Notes: generated by a model not told the origin, from the sequence alone. A stretch of DNA of 11,603 nucleotides from Gammaproteobacteria bacterium (GCA_026193675.1 JAPHSO010000080.1:1-11603), one strand, 5' to 3'. Numbered from the stretch's first letter, positions 1-6,775 are shown. Program-made: numbers and translations.

Positions 1-1
1 G

Positions 2-1249
2 GGTCGTCCCGGCCCTGTTGTGATCGATATCCCAAAGGATATTACTGCGATGAGGTTTAAATATACTCATCCAAAAGAGATCGATATGCGCTCTTACCAT
101 CCTGTTAGCAAGGGACATCCTGGGCAGATGAAGCGCGCTGTTACGATGATGCTTAAGGCGAAGCGCCCCATTCTTTATACAGGTGGTGGTGTCGTTCTTG
201 ATAACGCCTCTAAGGCGCTGATCGATCTGGCCAAGCAGCTCAATATTCCGGTCACCAACACCTCAATGGGTCTGGGTGGTTACCCTGCAACGGACAGACA
301 GTGTGTGGGTATGCTCGGTATGCACGGTACCTATGAGGCCAATATGGCCATCTCTCACTGTGATGTGATGATTGCGGTCGGTGCCCGTTTTGATGACCGT
401 GTTACCGGTAATATCGAAAAGTTTGCACCCAAAGCGAAGATTATCCACATTGATATCGATCCTGCATCGATCTCTAAGAATGTTTCGGTCGATATCCCCA
501 TTGTGGGCGGTGTCAATCTAGTGCTCAGGGCGCTGCTCAAGCTGATTAAAGCTGATGAGCGTCAGCAGGACGATGAGGCGATCGAAAAATGGTGGGAGCA
601 GATCGAGAAGTGGCGCAGCAAAGATTGTCTAAAGTACAGGCAGACAAAGACCGGTGCGATTAAACCTCAGTTTGTGCTCGATACCCTCTATAAGGTGACC
701 AAGGGCGATGCATTTGTCACCTCTGATGTGGGACAACACCAAATGTGGGCGGCTCAGTTCTACAAATTTGATAAGCCACGTCGCTGGATCAATTCTGGTG
801 GTCTCGGCACGATGGGCTTTGGTCTGCCCGCAGCGATGGGGGTGCAGTTGGCACATCCCAAAGCACAGGTTGCCTGTATCGCTGGTGACGGTGGTGTGCA
901 GATGAATATCCAGGAGCTCTCTACCTGTTTACAGTATCAACTGCCTATTAAGCTGATCTGCCTCAATAACGGCTATCTTGGCATGGTGCGTCAGTGGCAG
1001 GAGTTCTTTTATGAGAGCCGCTATTCGCAGGTTAACGTTGAGGCGCAACCCGATTTTGTGAAGCTGGCGGAATCTTATGGTCATGTCGGCATTCAGGTCA
1101 CCAATTCTGCCGATGTTGAGAGTGCGCTGGTTGAGGCATTCAAGCAGAAGGACCGTTTTGTCTTCCTCAACTTCATTACCGACCCGGAGGAGAATGTCTA
1201 TCCAATGGTTCCGGCGGGTGCAGGTCTAGAGGAGATGTTGCTGTTATGA
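2..1249 (+). CDS. ilvI: Acetolactate synthase large (catalytic) subunit, 5'-truncated by the window edge
   Basis: Catalytic subunit of acetohydroxyacid synthase, the ThDP- and FAD-dependent enzyme that joins two pyruvates, or pyruvate and 2-oxobutyrate, in the first common step of valine, leucine and isoleucine synthesis in the cytoplasm. The reading frame is open from base 2 and begins with GRPGPVVIDIPKD, a conserved internal segment of the family. The true start therefore lies outside the window, and the GTG at 20 is not an initiator. About 415 residues are visible; E. coli IlvI is about 574, so roughly 160 N-terminal residues, including the catalytic glutamate region, are missing. The C-terminal ThDP/Mg-binding motif is intact: GDG at bases 884-892 and the NN pair at 965-970, followed by GYLGMVRQWQ. 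The stop overlaps the ilvH start (ATGA, 1246-1249), implying translational coupling. It could equally be called ilvB or ilvG; the ilvH partner favours ilvI. Confidence 0.97.
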   Translation, partial: GRPGPVVIDIPKDITAMRFKYTHPKEIDMRSYHPVSKGHPGQMKRAVTMMLKAKRPILYTGGGVVLDNASKALIDLAKQLNIPVTNTSMGLGGYPATDRQCVGMLGMHGTYEANMAISHCDVMIAVGARFDDRVTGNIEKFAPKAKIIHIDIDPASISKNVSVDIPIVGGVNLVLRALLKLIKADERQQDDEAIEKWWEQIEKWRSKDCLKYRQTKTGAIKPQFVLDTLYKVTKGDAFVTSDVGQHQMWAAQFYKFDKPRRWINSGGLGTMGFGLPAAMGVQLAHPKAQVACIAGDGGVQMNIQELSTCLQYQLPIKLICLNNGYLGMVRQWQEFFYESRYSQVNVEAQPDFVKLAESYGHVGIQVTNSADVESALVEAFKQKDRFVFLNFITDPEENVYPMVPAGAGLEEMLLL

Positions 1250-1740
1250 GACATATAATCTCTATTCTGATGGAGAATGAGGCGGGAGCACTTTCGCGAG
1301 TCGCAGGCCTGTTCTCAGCTCGTGGTTATAACATTGAGTCACTCACCGTTGCGCCTACAGAGGATCCATCTCTGTCACGTATGACTCTGGTCACTCGTGG
1401 CTCAGAGCAGATCATCGAGCAGATCCTCAAACAGCTCAACAAGCTGATTGATGTGGTCAAGGTGCTTGATTTGGGGGATACCGCTCATGTTGAGCGAGAG
1501 ATGCTGCTGATTAAGGTTGAGGCGAAAGGTGCCGACAATCGTGATGAACTGAAACGTCTCTCTGATATCTTCCGTGCGCGTATAATTGACGTGACCGATT
1601 CGACCTACACCTGTGAGCTAACTGGTGCAGGACACAAGCTGGATGCATTTATTAATGCGTTAGGTAGCGCCAACATTCTAGAGACAGTGCGCTCTGGTGT
1701 GAGTGGTATTTCGCGCGGCTCCAAAAGTCTGCATCTTTAA
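1246..1740 (+). CDS. ilvH: Acetolactate synthase small (regulatory) subunit
   Basis: Regulatory subunit that binds and activates the large subunit and confers feedback inhibition by valine. At 164 residues it has the normal length. Residues 1-75 form an ACT domain beginning MRHIISILMENEAGALSRV and continuing with the signature RGYNIESLTVAPTEDP. Asn11, Gly14 and Ser17, positions where E. coli IlvH mutations relieve valine inhibition, are all retained, so feedback control is expected to be intact (inference). The second half contains the conserved AHVEREMLLIKV and RSGVSGISRG segments of the C-terminal domain. The start overlaps the ilvI stop by four bases, and ilvC follows after 46 bases with no obvious terminator between, consistent with an ilvIHC operon. 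Confidence 0.97.
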   Translation: MRHIISILMENEAGALSRVAGLFSARGYNIESLTVAPTEDPSLSRMTLVTRGSEQIIEQILKQLNKLIDVVKVLDLGDTAHVEREMLLIKVEAKGADNRDELKRLSDIFRARIIDVTDSTYTCELTGAGHKLDAFINALGSANILETVRSGVSGISRGSKSLHL

Positions 1741-1786
1741 ACATTTTTAAATAATTGAATAATCTAACCTTAAGGTAACTGGAAAT

Positions 1787-2803
1787 ATGAACATCTATTA
1801 CGACAAAGATTGCGATCTCTCAATCATCAAAGGGATGAAAGTAACCATCGTTGGTTACGGATCACAGGGTAATGCCCACGCCAACAATCTAAAAGACTCA
1901 GGTGTTGATGTCACCGTTGCCCTACGTGAAGGTTCTTCTTCTGCGGCAAAAGCAGAAGCCGCTGGTCTGACTGTTAAAAATACTGCTGCAGCAGTAAGCG
2001 AAGCTGATCTGGTCATGATCCTCACGCCTGATGAGTTCCAGTCACAGCTCTACAAGAACGAAATCGAGCCAAACATCAAGCAGGGTGCAACCCTCGCTTT
2101 TGCCCACGGTTTTGCAATTCATTACAACCAGGTGGTTCCACGTGCCGACCTGGATGTCATCATGATCGCTCCAAAGGCTCCTGGACACACTGTACGTTCT
2201 GAGTTTGTAAAGGGCGGCGGTATTCCTGATCTGATCGCTATTTTCCAGGATGCCTCTGGTAAGGCGAAAGATGTTGCTCTTTCATATGCTTCAGGCGTTG
2301 GTGGTGGTCGCACCGGTATTATCGAAACTACCTTTAAGGATGAGACTGAAACTGACCTCTTTGGTGAGCAGGCTGTTCTTTGTGGTGGTGCGGTTGAGCT
2401 GGTTAAAGCCGGTTTTGAGACCCTTACAGAAGCGGGCTATGCTCCTGAGATGGCATACTTTGAGTGTCTGCACGAGCTTAAGCTGATTGTTGATCTGATG
2501 TACGAGGGTGGCATCGCCAATATGAACTACTCCATCTCAAACAACGCTGAGTATGGTGAGTATGTTACCGGTCCTCAGGTCATCAACGATGAGTCTCGTT
2601 GGGCGATGAAAGAGGCGCTGAACAATATTCAGAATGGTGAGTATGCCAAGAAGTTTATCCTTGAGGGAATGTCCAACTATCCTGAGATGACTGCATGGCG
2701 CCGTAACAATGCTGCGCATCCAATTGAGGTTGTCGGTGGCAAGCTGCGTGAGATGATGCCGTGGATCACTGAGAATGCCCTGGTAGATAAAGATAAGAAC
2801 TAA
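1787..2803 (+). CDS. ilvC: Ketol-acid reductoisomerase, class I, NADP(+)-dependent
   Basis: Catalyses Mg-dependent alkyl migration and NADPH-dependent reduction of acetolactate or acetohydroxybutyrate, the second common step of branched-chain amino-acid synthesis. At 338 residues it is the short class I form, not the longer E. coli class II form. The Rossmann motif GYGSQGNAHANNLKDSG lies at residues 23-39. The loop LREGSSS (46-52) carries Arg and Ser residues typical of NADPH preference. Active-site residues fall at the usual class I positions: His107, Asp190, Glu194 (DLFGEQ), Glu226, Glu230 (CLHELK) and Ser251. The start is supported by the conserved MNIYYDKDCDL N-terminus and an AAGG stretch about 11 bases upstream. 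The gene ends 24 bases before a strong terminator, closing the ilvIHC unit. Confidence 0.98.
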   Translation: MNIYYDKDCDLSIIKGMKVTIVGYGSQGNAHANNLKDSGVDVTVALREGSSSAAKAEAAGLTVKNTAAAVSEADLVMILTPDEFQSQLYKNEIEPNIKQGATLAFAHGFAIHYNQVVPRADLDVIMIAPKAPGHTVRSEFVKGGGIPDLIAIFQDASGKAKDVALSYASGVGGGRTGIIETTFKDETETDLFGEQAVLCGGAVELVKAGFETLTEAGYAPEMAYFECLHELKLIVDLMYEGGIANMNYSISNNAEYGEYVTGPQVINDESRWAMKEALNNIQNGEYAKKFILEGMSNYPEMTAWRRNNAAHPIEVVGGKLREMMPWITENALVDKDKN

Positions 2804-2827
2804 GTTCTACTCTTAATCATTGCTGAG

Positions 2828-2858
2828 AGGCCGGCTACTGCGAGGTAGTCGGCCTTTT
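2828..2858 (+). terminator. Rho-independent terminator after ilvC
   Basis: An 11-base-pair stem, AGGCCGGCTAC paired with GTAGTCGGCCT (one G-T wobble), encloses a six-base loop TGCGAG and ends in TTTT. This is a strong intrinsic terminator 24 bases after the ilvC stop. It separates the ilvIHC unit from pssA. Confidence 0.9.
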
Positions 2859-2926
2859 GCTATTTATAGGTAATCGGTTTGCGATTCAAAAAAGCGGACA
2901 TGGAAAAATTAAGATAAAATATCCGG

Positions 2927-3676
2927 ATGGAAAATAATACAAAACGTCGGCGCGGTATCTATCTACTTCCCAATCTGTTTACCACGGCCGCTCTATTTGC
3001 CGGTTTTTATGCCATCGTTGCGGCAATGGATAGCAACTTTGAGAAGGCCGCTATAGCGATATTTATTGCAATGGTGCTGGATGGGCTGGATGGCCGTGTG
3101 GCACGAATGACCAATACTCAGAGTGAGTTTGGTGCTGAGTACGATAGTCTGTCAGATATGGTCTCATTTGGTCTTGCGCCAGCATTGGTCATGTATGAAT
3201 GGGTGTTGCAGGGAATGGGTAAAATTGGCTGGTTGGCCGCTTTTATTTATGTGGCGGCAGCAGCGTTGAGACTGGCGCGATTCAATACCCAGGTGGCTGT
3301 CGCCGATAAGGGTTACTTTCAGGGTTTGGCAAGTCCTGCAGCTGCAGCCATCGTTGCGGGCGCTGTATGGGTTGGCGAAGGTTACCAGCTTCATGATTTT
3401 GTCCGCAGTTGGGGGGCAGTTGCTTTGACCATCATTGCCGGTGTGTTGATGGTGAGCAATATTCGCTACTACAGTTTTAAGACATTCGATCTTAAAGGGA
3501 GAGTTCCCTTTGTGGCGATGCTGATTGTCGTATTGATCTTTGTGTTGATCTCGATCGATCCACCCCAGGTGCTCTGGAGTGTCTTTCTACTCTACGCAAT
3601 ATCAGGCCCTGTTCTGACGATTTTATTGTTGATTCGCCATCGAAAAAGACGTGAAGAGAAGCGTCGTGAAGAGTAA
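2927..3676 (+). CDS. pssA: CDP-diacylglycerol--serine O-phosphatidyltransferase (phosphatidylserine synthase, integral membrane type)
   Basis: Makes phosphatidylserine from CDP-diacylglycerol and serine at the inner membrane, the precursor of phosphatidylethanolamine. The CDP-alcohol phosphotransferase motif DxxDG..AR..G..D..D is complete: Asp52, Asp55, Gly56, Ala59, Arg60, Gly69, Asp73, Asp77. Several hydrophobic segments follow (about 15-33, 42-52, 100-118, 140-155, 165-180, 195-210, 215-235). The C-terminus is a highly charged tail of Arg, Lys and Glu from about residue 237. This is the membrane type II enzyme, not the peripheral E. coli PssA. The start is fixed by an in-frame TAA at 2915-2917; no Shine-Dalgarno sequence precedes it. 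A TAAAAT box at 2915-2920 could be a -10 giving a leaderless transcript, but I see no matching -35. Its place between ilvC and leuA recurs in many proteobacteria. Confidence 0.95.
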   Translation: MENNTKRRRGIYLLPNLFTTAALFAGFYAIVAAMDSNFEKAAIAIFIAMVLDGLDGRVARMTNTQSEFGAEYDSLSDMVSFGLAPALVMYEWVLQGMGKIGWLAAFIYVAAAALRLARFNTQVAVADKGYFQGLASPAAAAIVAGAVWVGEGYQLHDFVRSWGAVALTIIAGVLMVSNIRYYSFKTFDLKGRVPFVAMLIVVLIFVLISIDPPQVLWSVFLLYAISGPVLTILLLIRHRKRREEKRREE

Positions 3677-3689
3677 TGGTTTAGCTGTA

Positions 3690-3718
3690 TTGGCAATGAC
3701 CGGTTTGCGCGGTATAGT
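3690..3718 (+). promoter_or_regulatory. Predicted sigma-70 promoter for the leu leader and leuA
   Basis: A -35 box TTGGCA (3690-3695) and a -10 box TATAGT (3713-3718) are separated by exactly 17 bases; each matches consensus at five of six positions. It begins 13 bases after the pssA stop, so leuA has its own promoter. A start about seven bases after the -10 falls near 3724-3726, immediately before the leader ATG at 3727. Confidence 0.75.
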
Positions 3719-3726
3719 CGCTCCAT

Positions 3727-3801
3727 ATGAATACTCAGGTAGCACAAAAAAATCATTGCACGCAAACTTTTGTGTCTGTTCTGCTGCTACGACTGCCCTA
3801 A
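3727..3801 (+). CDS. leuL: Leucine-rich leader peptide of the leuA attenuator
   Basis: A 24-codon ORF reading MNTQVAQKNHCTQTFVSVLLLRLP then TAA. Four of the last six codons are leucine (CTG, CTG, CTA, then CGA Arg, CTG, CCC Pro), placed just before hairpin-forming sequence. This is the arrangement expected of a leader peptide that senses charged tRNA-Leu by ribosome stalling. It resembles E. coli leuL in logic, though not in sequence. No Shine-Dalgarno sequence precedes it and the predicted transcription start is about two bases upstream, so translation is probably leaderless. It sits between the predicted leu promoter and leuA, and its stop codon lies in the loop of the first hairpin. The function is inferred from codon content and position; conservation in relatives would settle it. 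Confidence 0.72.
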   Translation: MNTQVAQKNHCTQTFVSVLLLRLP

Positions 3802-3852
3802 GGGGCATCCCGACTCTTTTGTGGCCGTAGGGCCAACCCAAATCTATTTTTT
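3787..3852 (+). promoter_or_regulatory. Transcription attenuator with mutually exclusive hairpins upstream of leuA
   Basis: Three competing pairings are visible. (A) TGCCC 3794-3798 with GGGCA 3803-3807, a tetraloop hairpin containing the start of the leader stop codon. (B) GCCCTA 3795-3800 with TAGGGC 3828-3833, extended inside by GGC 3804-3806 with GCC 3824-3826. (C) The terminator stem at 3818-3842. B uses the 5' arm of A and the loop and 3' arm of C, so it can act as antiterminator. A ribosome stalled at the first Leu codons (3781-3789) would leave 3795-3800 free for B. A ribosome reaching the stop codon would cover it and let C form. CTACG 3787-3791 could also pair with CGTAG 3826-3830. 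Pairings were found by eye; no folding energies were computed. Confidence 0.6.
3818..3852 (+). terminator. Predicted attenuator terminator in the leuA leader
   Basis: The stem TTTG+TGGCC (3818-3826) pairs with GGCCA+CAAA (3831-3835 and 3839-3842), with a three-base bulge ACC (3836-3838) and loop GTAG. It is followed at once by TCTATTTTTTC. The bulge makes it weaker than the terminator after ilvC, as expected of a conditional terminator. Confidence 0.5.
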
Positions 3853-3880
3853 CAGTGGCTATTCACCAAAATAGGCTATT
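3844..3880 (+). repeat. T-tract hairpin and GGCTATT direct repeat just before the leuA ribosome-binding site
   Basis: CTATTTT (3844-3850) is the exact reverse complement of AAAATAG (3868-3874), with an inner GTG (3855-3857)/CAC (3864-3866) pair around the loop GCTATT. The heptamer GGCTATT occurs at 3857-3863 and again at 3874-3880. The 5' arm is the attenuator T tract itself. The structure ends ten bases before the leuA GGAG (3884-3887). Its role is unknown; it may be chance in AT-rich sequence or influence leuA translation. Confidence 0.4.
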
Positions 3881-3894
3881 TCTGGAGCATTGTT

Positions 3895-5442
3895 ATGAGT
3901 GATAAATTATTTATTTTTGATACCACCTTACGTGATGGCGAGCAGAGTCCCGGTGCATCAATGACCAAGGATGAGAAGGTTCGTATCGCCAGGACATTAG
4001 AGAAGATGCGTGTCGATGTTATTGAGGCCGGCTTTCCTATTGCTTCGGTAGGCGATTTTGAGGCGGTTAAAGCGGTAGCCGATACCATAAAAGATTCTAC
4101 CATCTGCGGACTGGCACGTGCCCTTGATAAAGATATCGACAGAGCAGGGGAGGCACTTAAAGGAGCCAACTCATCTCGAATTCACACCTTCATTGCGACC
4201 TCTCCAATCCATATGGAGCAGAAGCTGCGGATGAGCCCGGATCAGGTTGTGGAGCAGGCAGTGCACGCAGTCAAGCGTGCGCGACAATATACCGATAATA
4301 TCGAGTTTTCGGCGGAGGATGCGGGTCGCTCTGATATCGATTTTCTCTGCCGAATCTTTGAGGCTGCCATTGAGGCGGGGGCAACTACCCTTAATGTGCC
4401 GGATACCGTCGGTTATAACCTGCCTGAGCAGTTTGGAGAGACCTTAAGACTGCTTCGTGAAAAGATGCCCAATTCGGATAAGGCTATCTTCTCGGTTCAT
4501 TGCCACAATGACCTTGGACTTGCGGTAGCCAACTCTTTGGCTGCAGTTGCAAATGGTGCACGTCAGGTTGAGTGTACGATCAATGGTCTGGGCGAGCGTG
4601 CCGGAAATGCAGCGCTTGAAGAGGTGGTGATGGCGGTCAAAACCCGTAAGGATATCTTCAGTTGCTATACCGATATCGATACCACCCAAATTGTTCCGGC
4701 ATCACGTCTAGTCTCTGGTATTACCGGTTTCCCTGTACAGCCCAACAAGGCGATTGTTGGTGCAAATGCTTTTGCTCATGAATCGGGCATTCATCAGGAT
4801 GGGGTGCTCAAGGCTCGAGAGACCTATGAGATTATGTCGGCCGAGGATGTGGGTTGGGCCGCCAATCGTATGGTGATGGGGAAGCACTCTGGGCGTAACG
4901 CTTTCCGCAGCAAAATGAATGAGCTGGGTATCGAGTTTGAATCGGAGGAGTCGCTTAATGAGGCATTCACCCGTTTTAAGGCGCTTGCCGACAAAAAACA
5001 TGAGATCTTCGATGCCGACTTGCAGGCTCTGATGACCGCTACCAGCAATGAGATGGCGGTGAGTGAGCAGATCAAGCTGGTCTCTCTAAAAGTCTGTTCG
5101 GAAACTGGCGAGACACCACATGCAGTGGTCACCATGACCTGTGATGGCAAAGAGTGCACCGGTGAGGCTGAAGGCGGTGGGCCGGTTGATGCGGCACTCA
5201 AGGCGATCGACTCGATTGTTAAAAGTGAGACGGAACTGCTCCTCTATTCTGTTAATAATATTACCAGTGGCACCGACTCACAGGGTGAAGTGACAGTTCG
5301 TCTGGAGAAAGAGGGGCGCATTGTAAATGGTCAGGGTGCCGATACCGATATTGTGATCGCCTCTGCAAAGGCCTTTATTAATGCTGTCAATAAGATCCTA
5401 CTGCCAGAAGAGCGCTTTAAACCACAAGGTAGTGACGTCTAA
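3895..5442 (+). CDS. leuA: 2-isopropylmalate synthase
   Basis: Condenses acetyl-CoA with 2-oxoisovalerate, the first committed step of leucine synthesis; the substrate comes from the pathway served by ilvIHC upstream. The protein is 515 residues, the usual bacterial LeuA length. The HMGL-like TIM barrel opens with FDTTLRDGEQSPGASM (8-23; catalytic Arg13, metal ligand Asp14). It carries the metal-binding HCHND (His202, His204) and the GLGERAGNA loop (Asn238), then HESGIHQDG (295-303). The C-terminal LeuA allosteric domain, about 390-510, contains the GGGPVDAALKAID segment and is where leucine binds for feedback inhibition. The start has a good GGAG at 3884-3887, seven bases upstream. Expression is likely controlled by the leader attenuator. 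The next gene begins 18 bases after the stop. Confidence 0.97.
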   Translation: MSDKLFIFDTTLRDGEQSPGASMTKDEKVRIARTLEKMRVDVIEAGFPIASVGDFEAVKAVADTIKDSTICGLARALDKDIDRAGEALKGANSSRIHTFIATSPIHMEQKLRMSPDQVVEQAVHAVKRARQYTDNIEFSAEDAGRSDIDFLCRIFEAAIEAGATTLNVPDTVGYNLPEQFGETLRLLREKMPNSDKAIFSVHCHNDLGLAVANSLAAVANGARQVECTINGLGERAGNAALEEVVMAVKTRKDIFSCYTDIDTTQIVPASRLVSGITGFPVQPNKAIVGANAFAHESGIHQDGVLKARETYEIMSAEDVGWAANRMVMGKHSGRNAFRSKMNELGIEFESEESLNEAFTRFKALADKKHEIFDADLQALMTATSNEMAVSEQIKLVSLKVCSETGETPHAVVTMTCDGKECTGEAEGGGPVDAALKAIDSIVKSETELLLYSVNNITSGTDSQGEVTVRLEKEGRIVNGQGADTDIVIASAKAFINAVNKILLPEERFKPQGSDV

Positions 5443-5460
5443 TTTATTAGACTAGCCGAG

Positions 5461-6267
5461 ATGGACGAGAGGCAATTTAACTATTTGCAGGAGATGGATA
5501 TCCCTCTATGGGTATCGCGTGAAGAAATTCTCAGAGATGAGGCGCACGAACCCAATAGTGAGATTCAACATCGGGTGGAAGCTGAAGTGTCTCAGCAGAT
5601 TGCTGAGCCGTCACCACCACCTGTTGAAATAGTGGCGCAGCCTCAACCTCAACTTGAGGCAGCAGTGATAGATGAGCCTCAAGCTGCAGCTATAAAGAGC
5701 GATGATCTCTCCTCGCTGGATTGGGAGGCTCTTCAGGGTGAGGTGAGTCGATGTCAGAATTGCTCTGAGCTGGTTAGCCACCGGAGTCGGACTGTCTTTG
5801 GTGTTGGTGATGCTCAGGCCGATTGGCTCATCATTGGTGAGGCGCCGGGAGCTGAAGAGGATCGTCAGGGTGAGCCGTTTGTTGGACCTGCGGGTCAGCT
5901 CCTTAATGCGATGTTGCAGGCGATAGGTCTTCAACGTTCACAGGTCTATATTACCAATATTCTTAAATGTCGCCCCCCCAGCAATCGTGATCCTAAAGTG
6001 GATGAGATTGAACAGTGTTGTCGTTATCTGCAGCGGCAGATAGCGTTAATTCAGCCGAAGGTCATTCTGGTTGTGGGACGGATTGCTGCCCAGAGCCTGC
6101 TGCAATCGAGTGAGCCCGTTGGAAAATTGAGAGGCAGGGTTCATCAGCTTGAATCGGGTATTCCTCTTATCGTGACCTATCACCCGGCCTATTTATTGCG
6201 TGCACCTGCTGAAAAGGCAAAGGCGTGGCATGACCTGAAATTGGCACACAATGTCTTCAACCGTTAG
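5461..6267 (+). CDS. Family-4 [4Fe-4S] uracil-DNA glycosylase with a HolD (psi)-like N-terminal peptide
   Basis: Predicted to excise uracil from DNA (base-excision repair). The glycosylase domain is about residues 88-268. Four cysteines fit the family-4 iron-sulfur ligands: Cys98, Cys101, Cys170 and Cys186, the last two 16 apart. Active-site motifs are GEAPGAEED (126-134), PFVGPAG (139-145) and HPAYLLR (241-247). The KRRIH-type loop of UdgX is absent; the region reads GKLRGRVH. Residues 4-20 (RQFNYLQEMDIPLWVSR) align without gaps to the E. coli HolD N-terminus as I recall it, sharing Arg4, Leu9, Gln10, Ile14, Trp17 and Arg20. A Pro/Gln/Glu/Ala-rich linker (about 38-80) joins the two parts. 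HolD is encoded next to rimI in E. coli, as this gene is here. The start has only a weak ribosome-binding site, but the motif from residue 4 supports it. It probably shares a transcript with leuA. Confidence 0.9.
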   Translation: MDERQFNYLQEMDIPLWVSREEILRDEAHEPNSEIQHRVEAEVSQQIAEPSPPPVEIVAQPQPQLEAAVIDEPQAAAIKSDDLSSLDWEALQGEVSRCQNCSELVSHRSRTVFGVGDAQADWLIIGEAPGAEEDRQGEPFVGPAGQLLNAMLQAIGLQRSQVYITNILKCRPPSNRDPKVDEIEQCCRYLQRQIALIQPKVILVVGRIAAQSLLQSSEPVGKLRGRVHQLESGIPLIVTYHPAYLLRAPAEKAKAWHDLKLAHNVFNR

Positions 6268-6739
6268 CTCAGATTTGCAGGGGTTATCGATTCATCCGAT
6301 GTCGGATGCGGACATCTCTGCTGTATTTGATATTGAACAGAGGGCCTATGAACACGGTTGGACAGAGGGAATTCTGAAGGACTGTATTCGGGTTGGCTAC
6401 CTCTGTTGGACGGTTCAGATAGATGAACAGATCATCGGTTACGGTATCATTTCGGTTGGCGCAGGTGAGGCACACCTGCTCAATCTGGCGATTGATCCTC
6501 AATTTCAAAAAAGGGGGCTGGGACGTAGAGTGCTCCATTTTCTGCTGGATATTGCTCAAAAGAGAGGAGCTGAGACCATCTTTCTAGAGGTTCGTGATTC
6601 AAACCGATCCGCCATCGCACTTTATCTGGATGAAGGATTTAACCAAATCGGGGTACGTAATGGCTACTATCCGAGCGATAAGGGAAGGGAAGATGCCATC
6701 ATTATGGCTCTTTCATTCTCCAGTCAGGAGGAGAGTTAG
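6251..6739 (+). CDS. rimI: Ribosomal protein S18 alanine N-acetyltransferase (GNAT family)
   Basis: Acetylates the N-terminal alanine of ribosomal protein S18 using acetyl-CoA. The protein is 162 residues, slightly longer than E. coli RimI (148) through extra N-terminal residues. The GNAT acetyl-CoA loop is QKRGLG (86-91), preceded by the LLNLAIDP strand. The catalytic pair matches E. coli RimI in spacing: Glu113 in LEVRDSN and Tyr125 in ALYLDEGF. The RimI-typical end NGYYPSDKGREDAIIMAL is present. The ATG at 6251 overlaps the glycosylase gene by 17 bases, implying coupling. A later ATG (residue 17) would cut off the first beta strand LSIHPM, so I prefer 6251 even though its Shine-Dalgarno sequence is poor. 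Function rests on family similarity. Confidence 0.93.
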   Translation: MSSTVSSDLQGLSIHPMSDADISAVFDIEQRAYEHGWTEGILKDCIRVGYLCWTVQIDEQIIGYGIISVGAGEAHLLNLAIDPQFQKRGLGRRVLHFLLDIAQKRGAETIFLEVRDSNRSAIALYLDEGFNQIGVRNGYYPSDKGREDAIIMALSFSSQEES

Positions 6740-6752
6740 CCTAATTGTGGAG

Positions 6753-6775
6753 AATTCCCCCAGAAGAGGGGATTT
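6753..6775 (+). terminator. Possible weak terminator hairpin after rimI
   Basis: AATTCCCC (6753-6760) pairs with GGGGATTT (6768-6775), one T-T mismatch, around the loop CAGAAGA. There is no T tract beyond ATTTAT, so termination efficiency is doubtful; the hairpin may instead stabilise the mRNA end. The remaining bases up to 6847 show no convincing promoter to my eye. Confidence 0.35.

Noticed and set aside
20..22. GTG at 20 as the start of the acetolactate synthase gene
   Set aside because: The frame is open to the window edge and the upstream codons encode the conserved GRPGPV segment, so this is an internal valine codon.
1741..1786. Possible separate regulatory element between ilvH and ilvC
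   Set aside because: The 46 bases are AT-rich and contain only a plausible ribosome-binding site; no hairpin or promoter was convincing.
3623..3841. 72-codon minus-strand open frame across the leuA leader region
   Set aside because: It is antisense to the pssA end, the leu promoter and the leader peptide, and matches nothing I recognise; the plus-strand reading explains the region better.
4824..5201. 125-codon minus-strand open frame inside leuA
   Set aside because: It lies wholly opposite a conserved leuA reading frame, is low in complexity (Ser/Ala/Leu rich) and shows no recognisable motif; it is a shadow of leuA codon usage.
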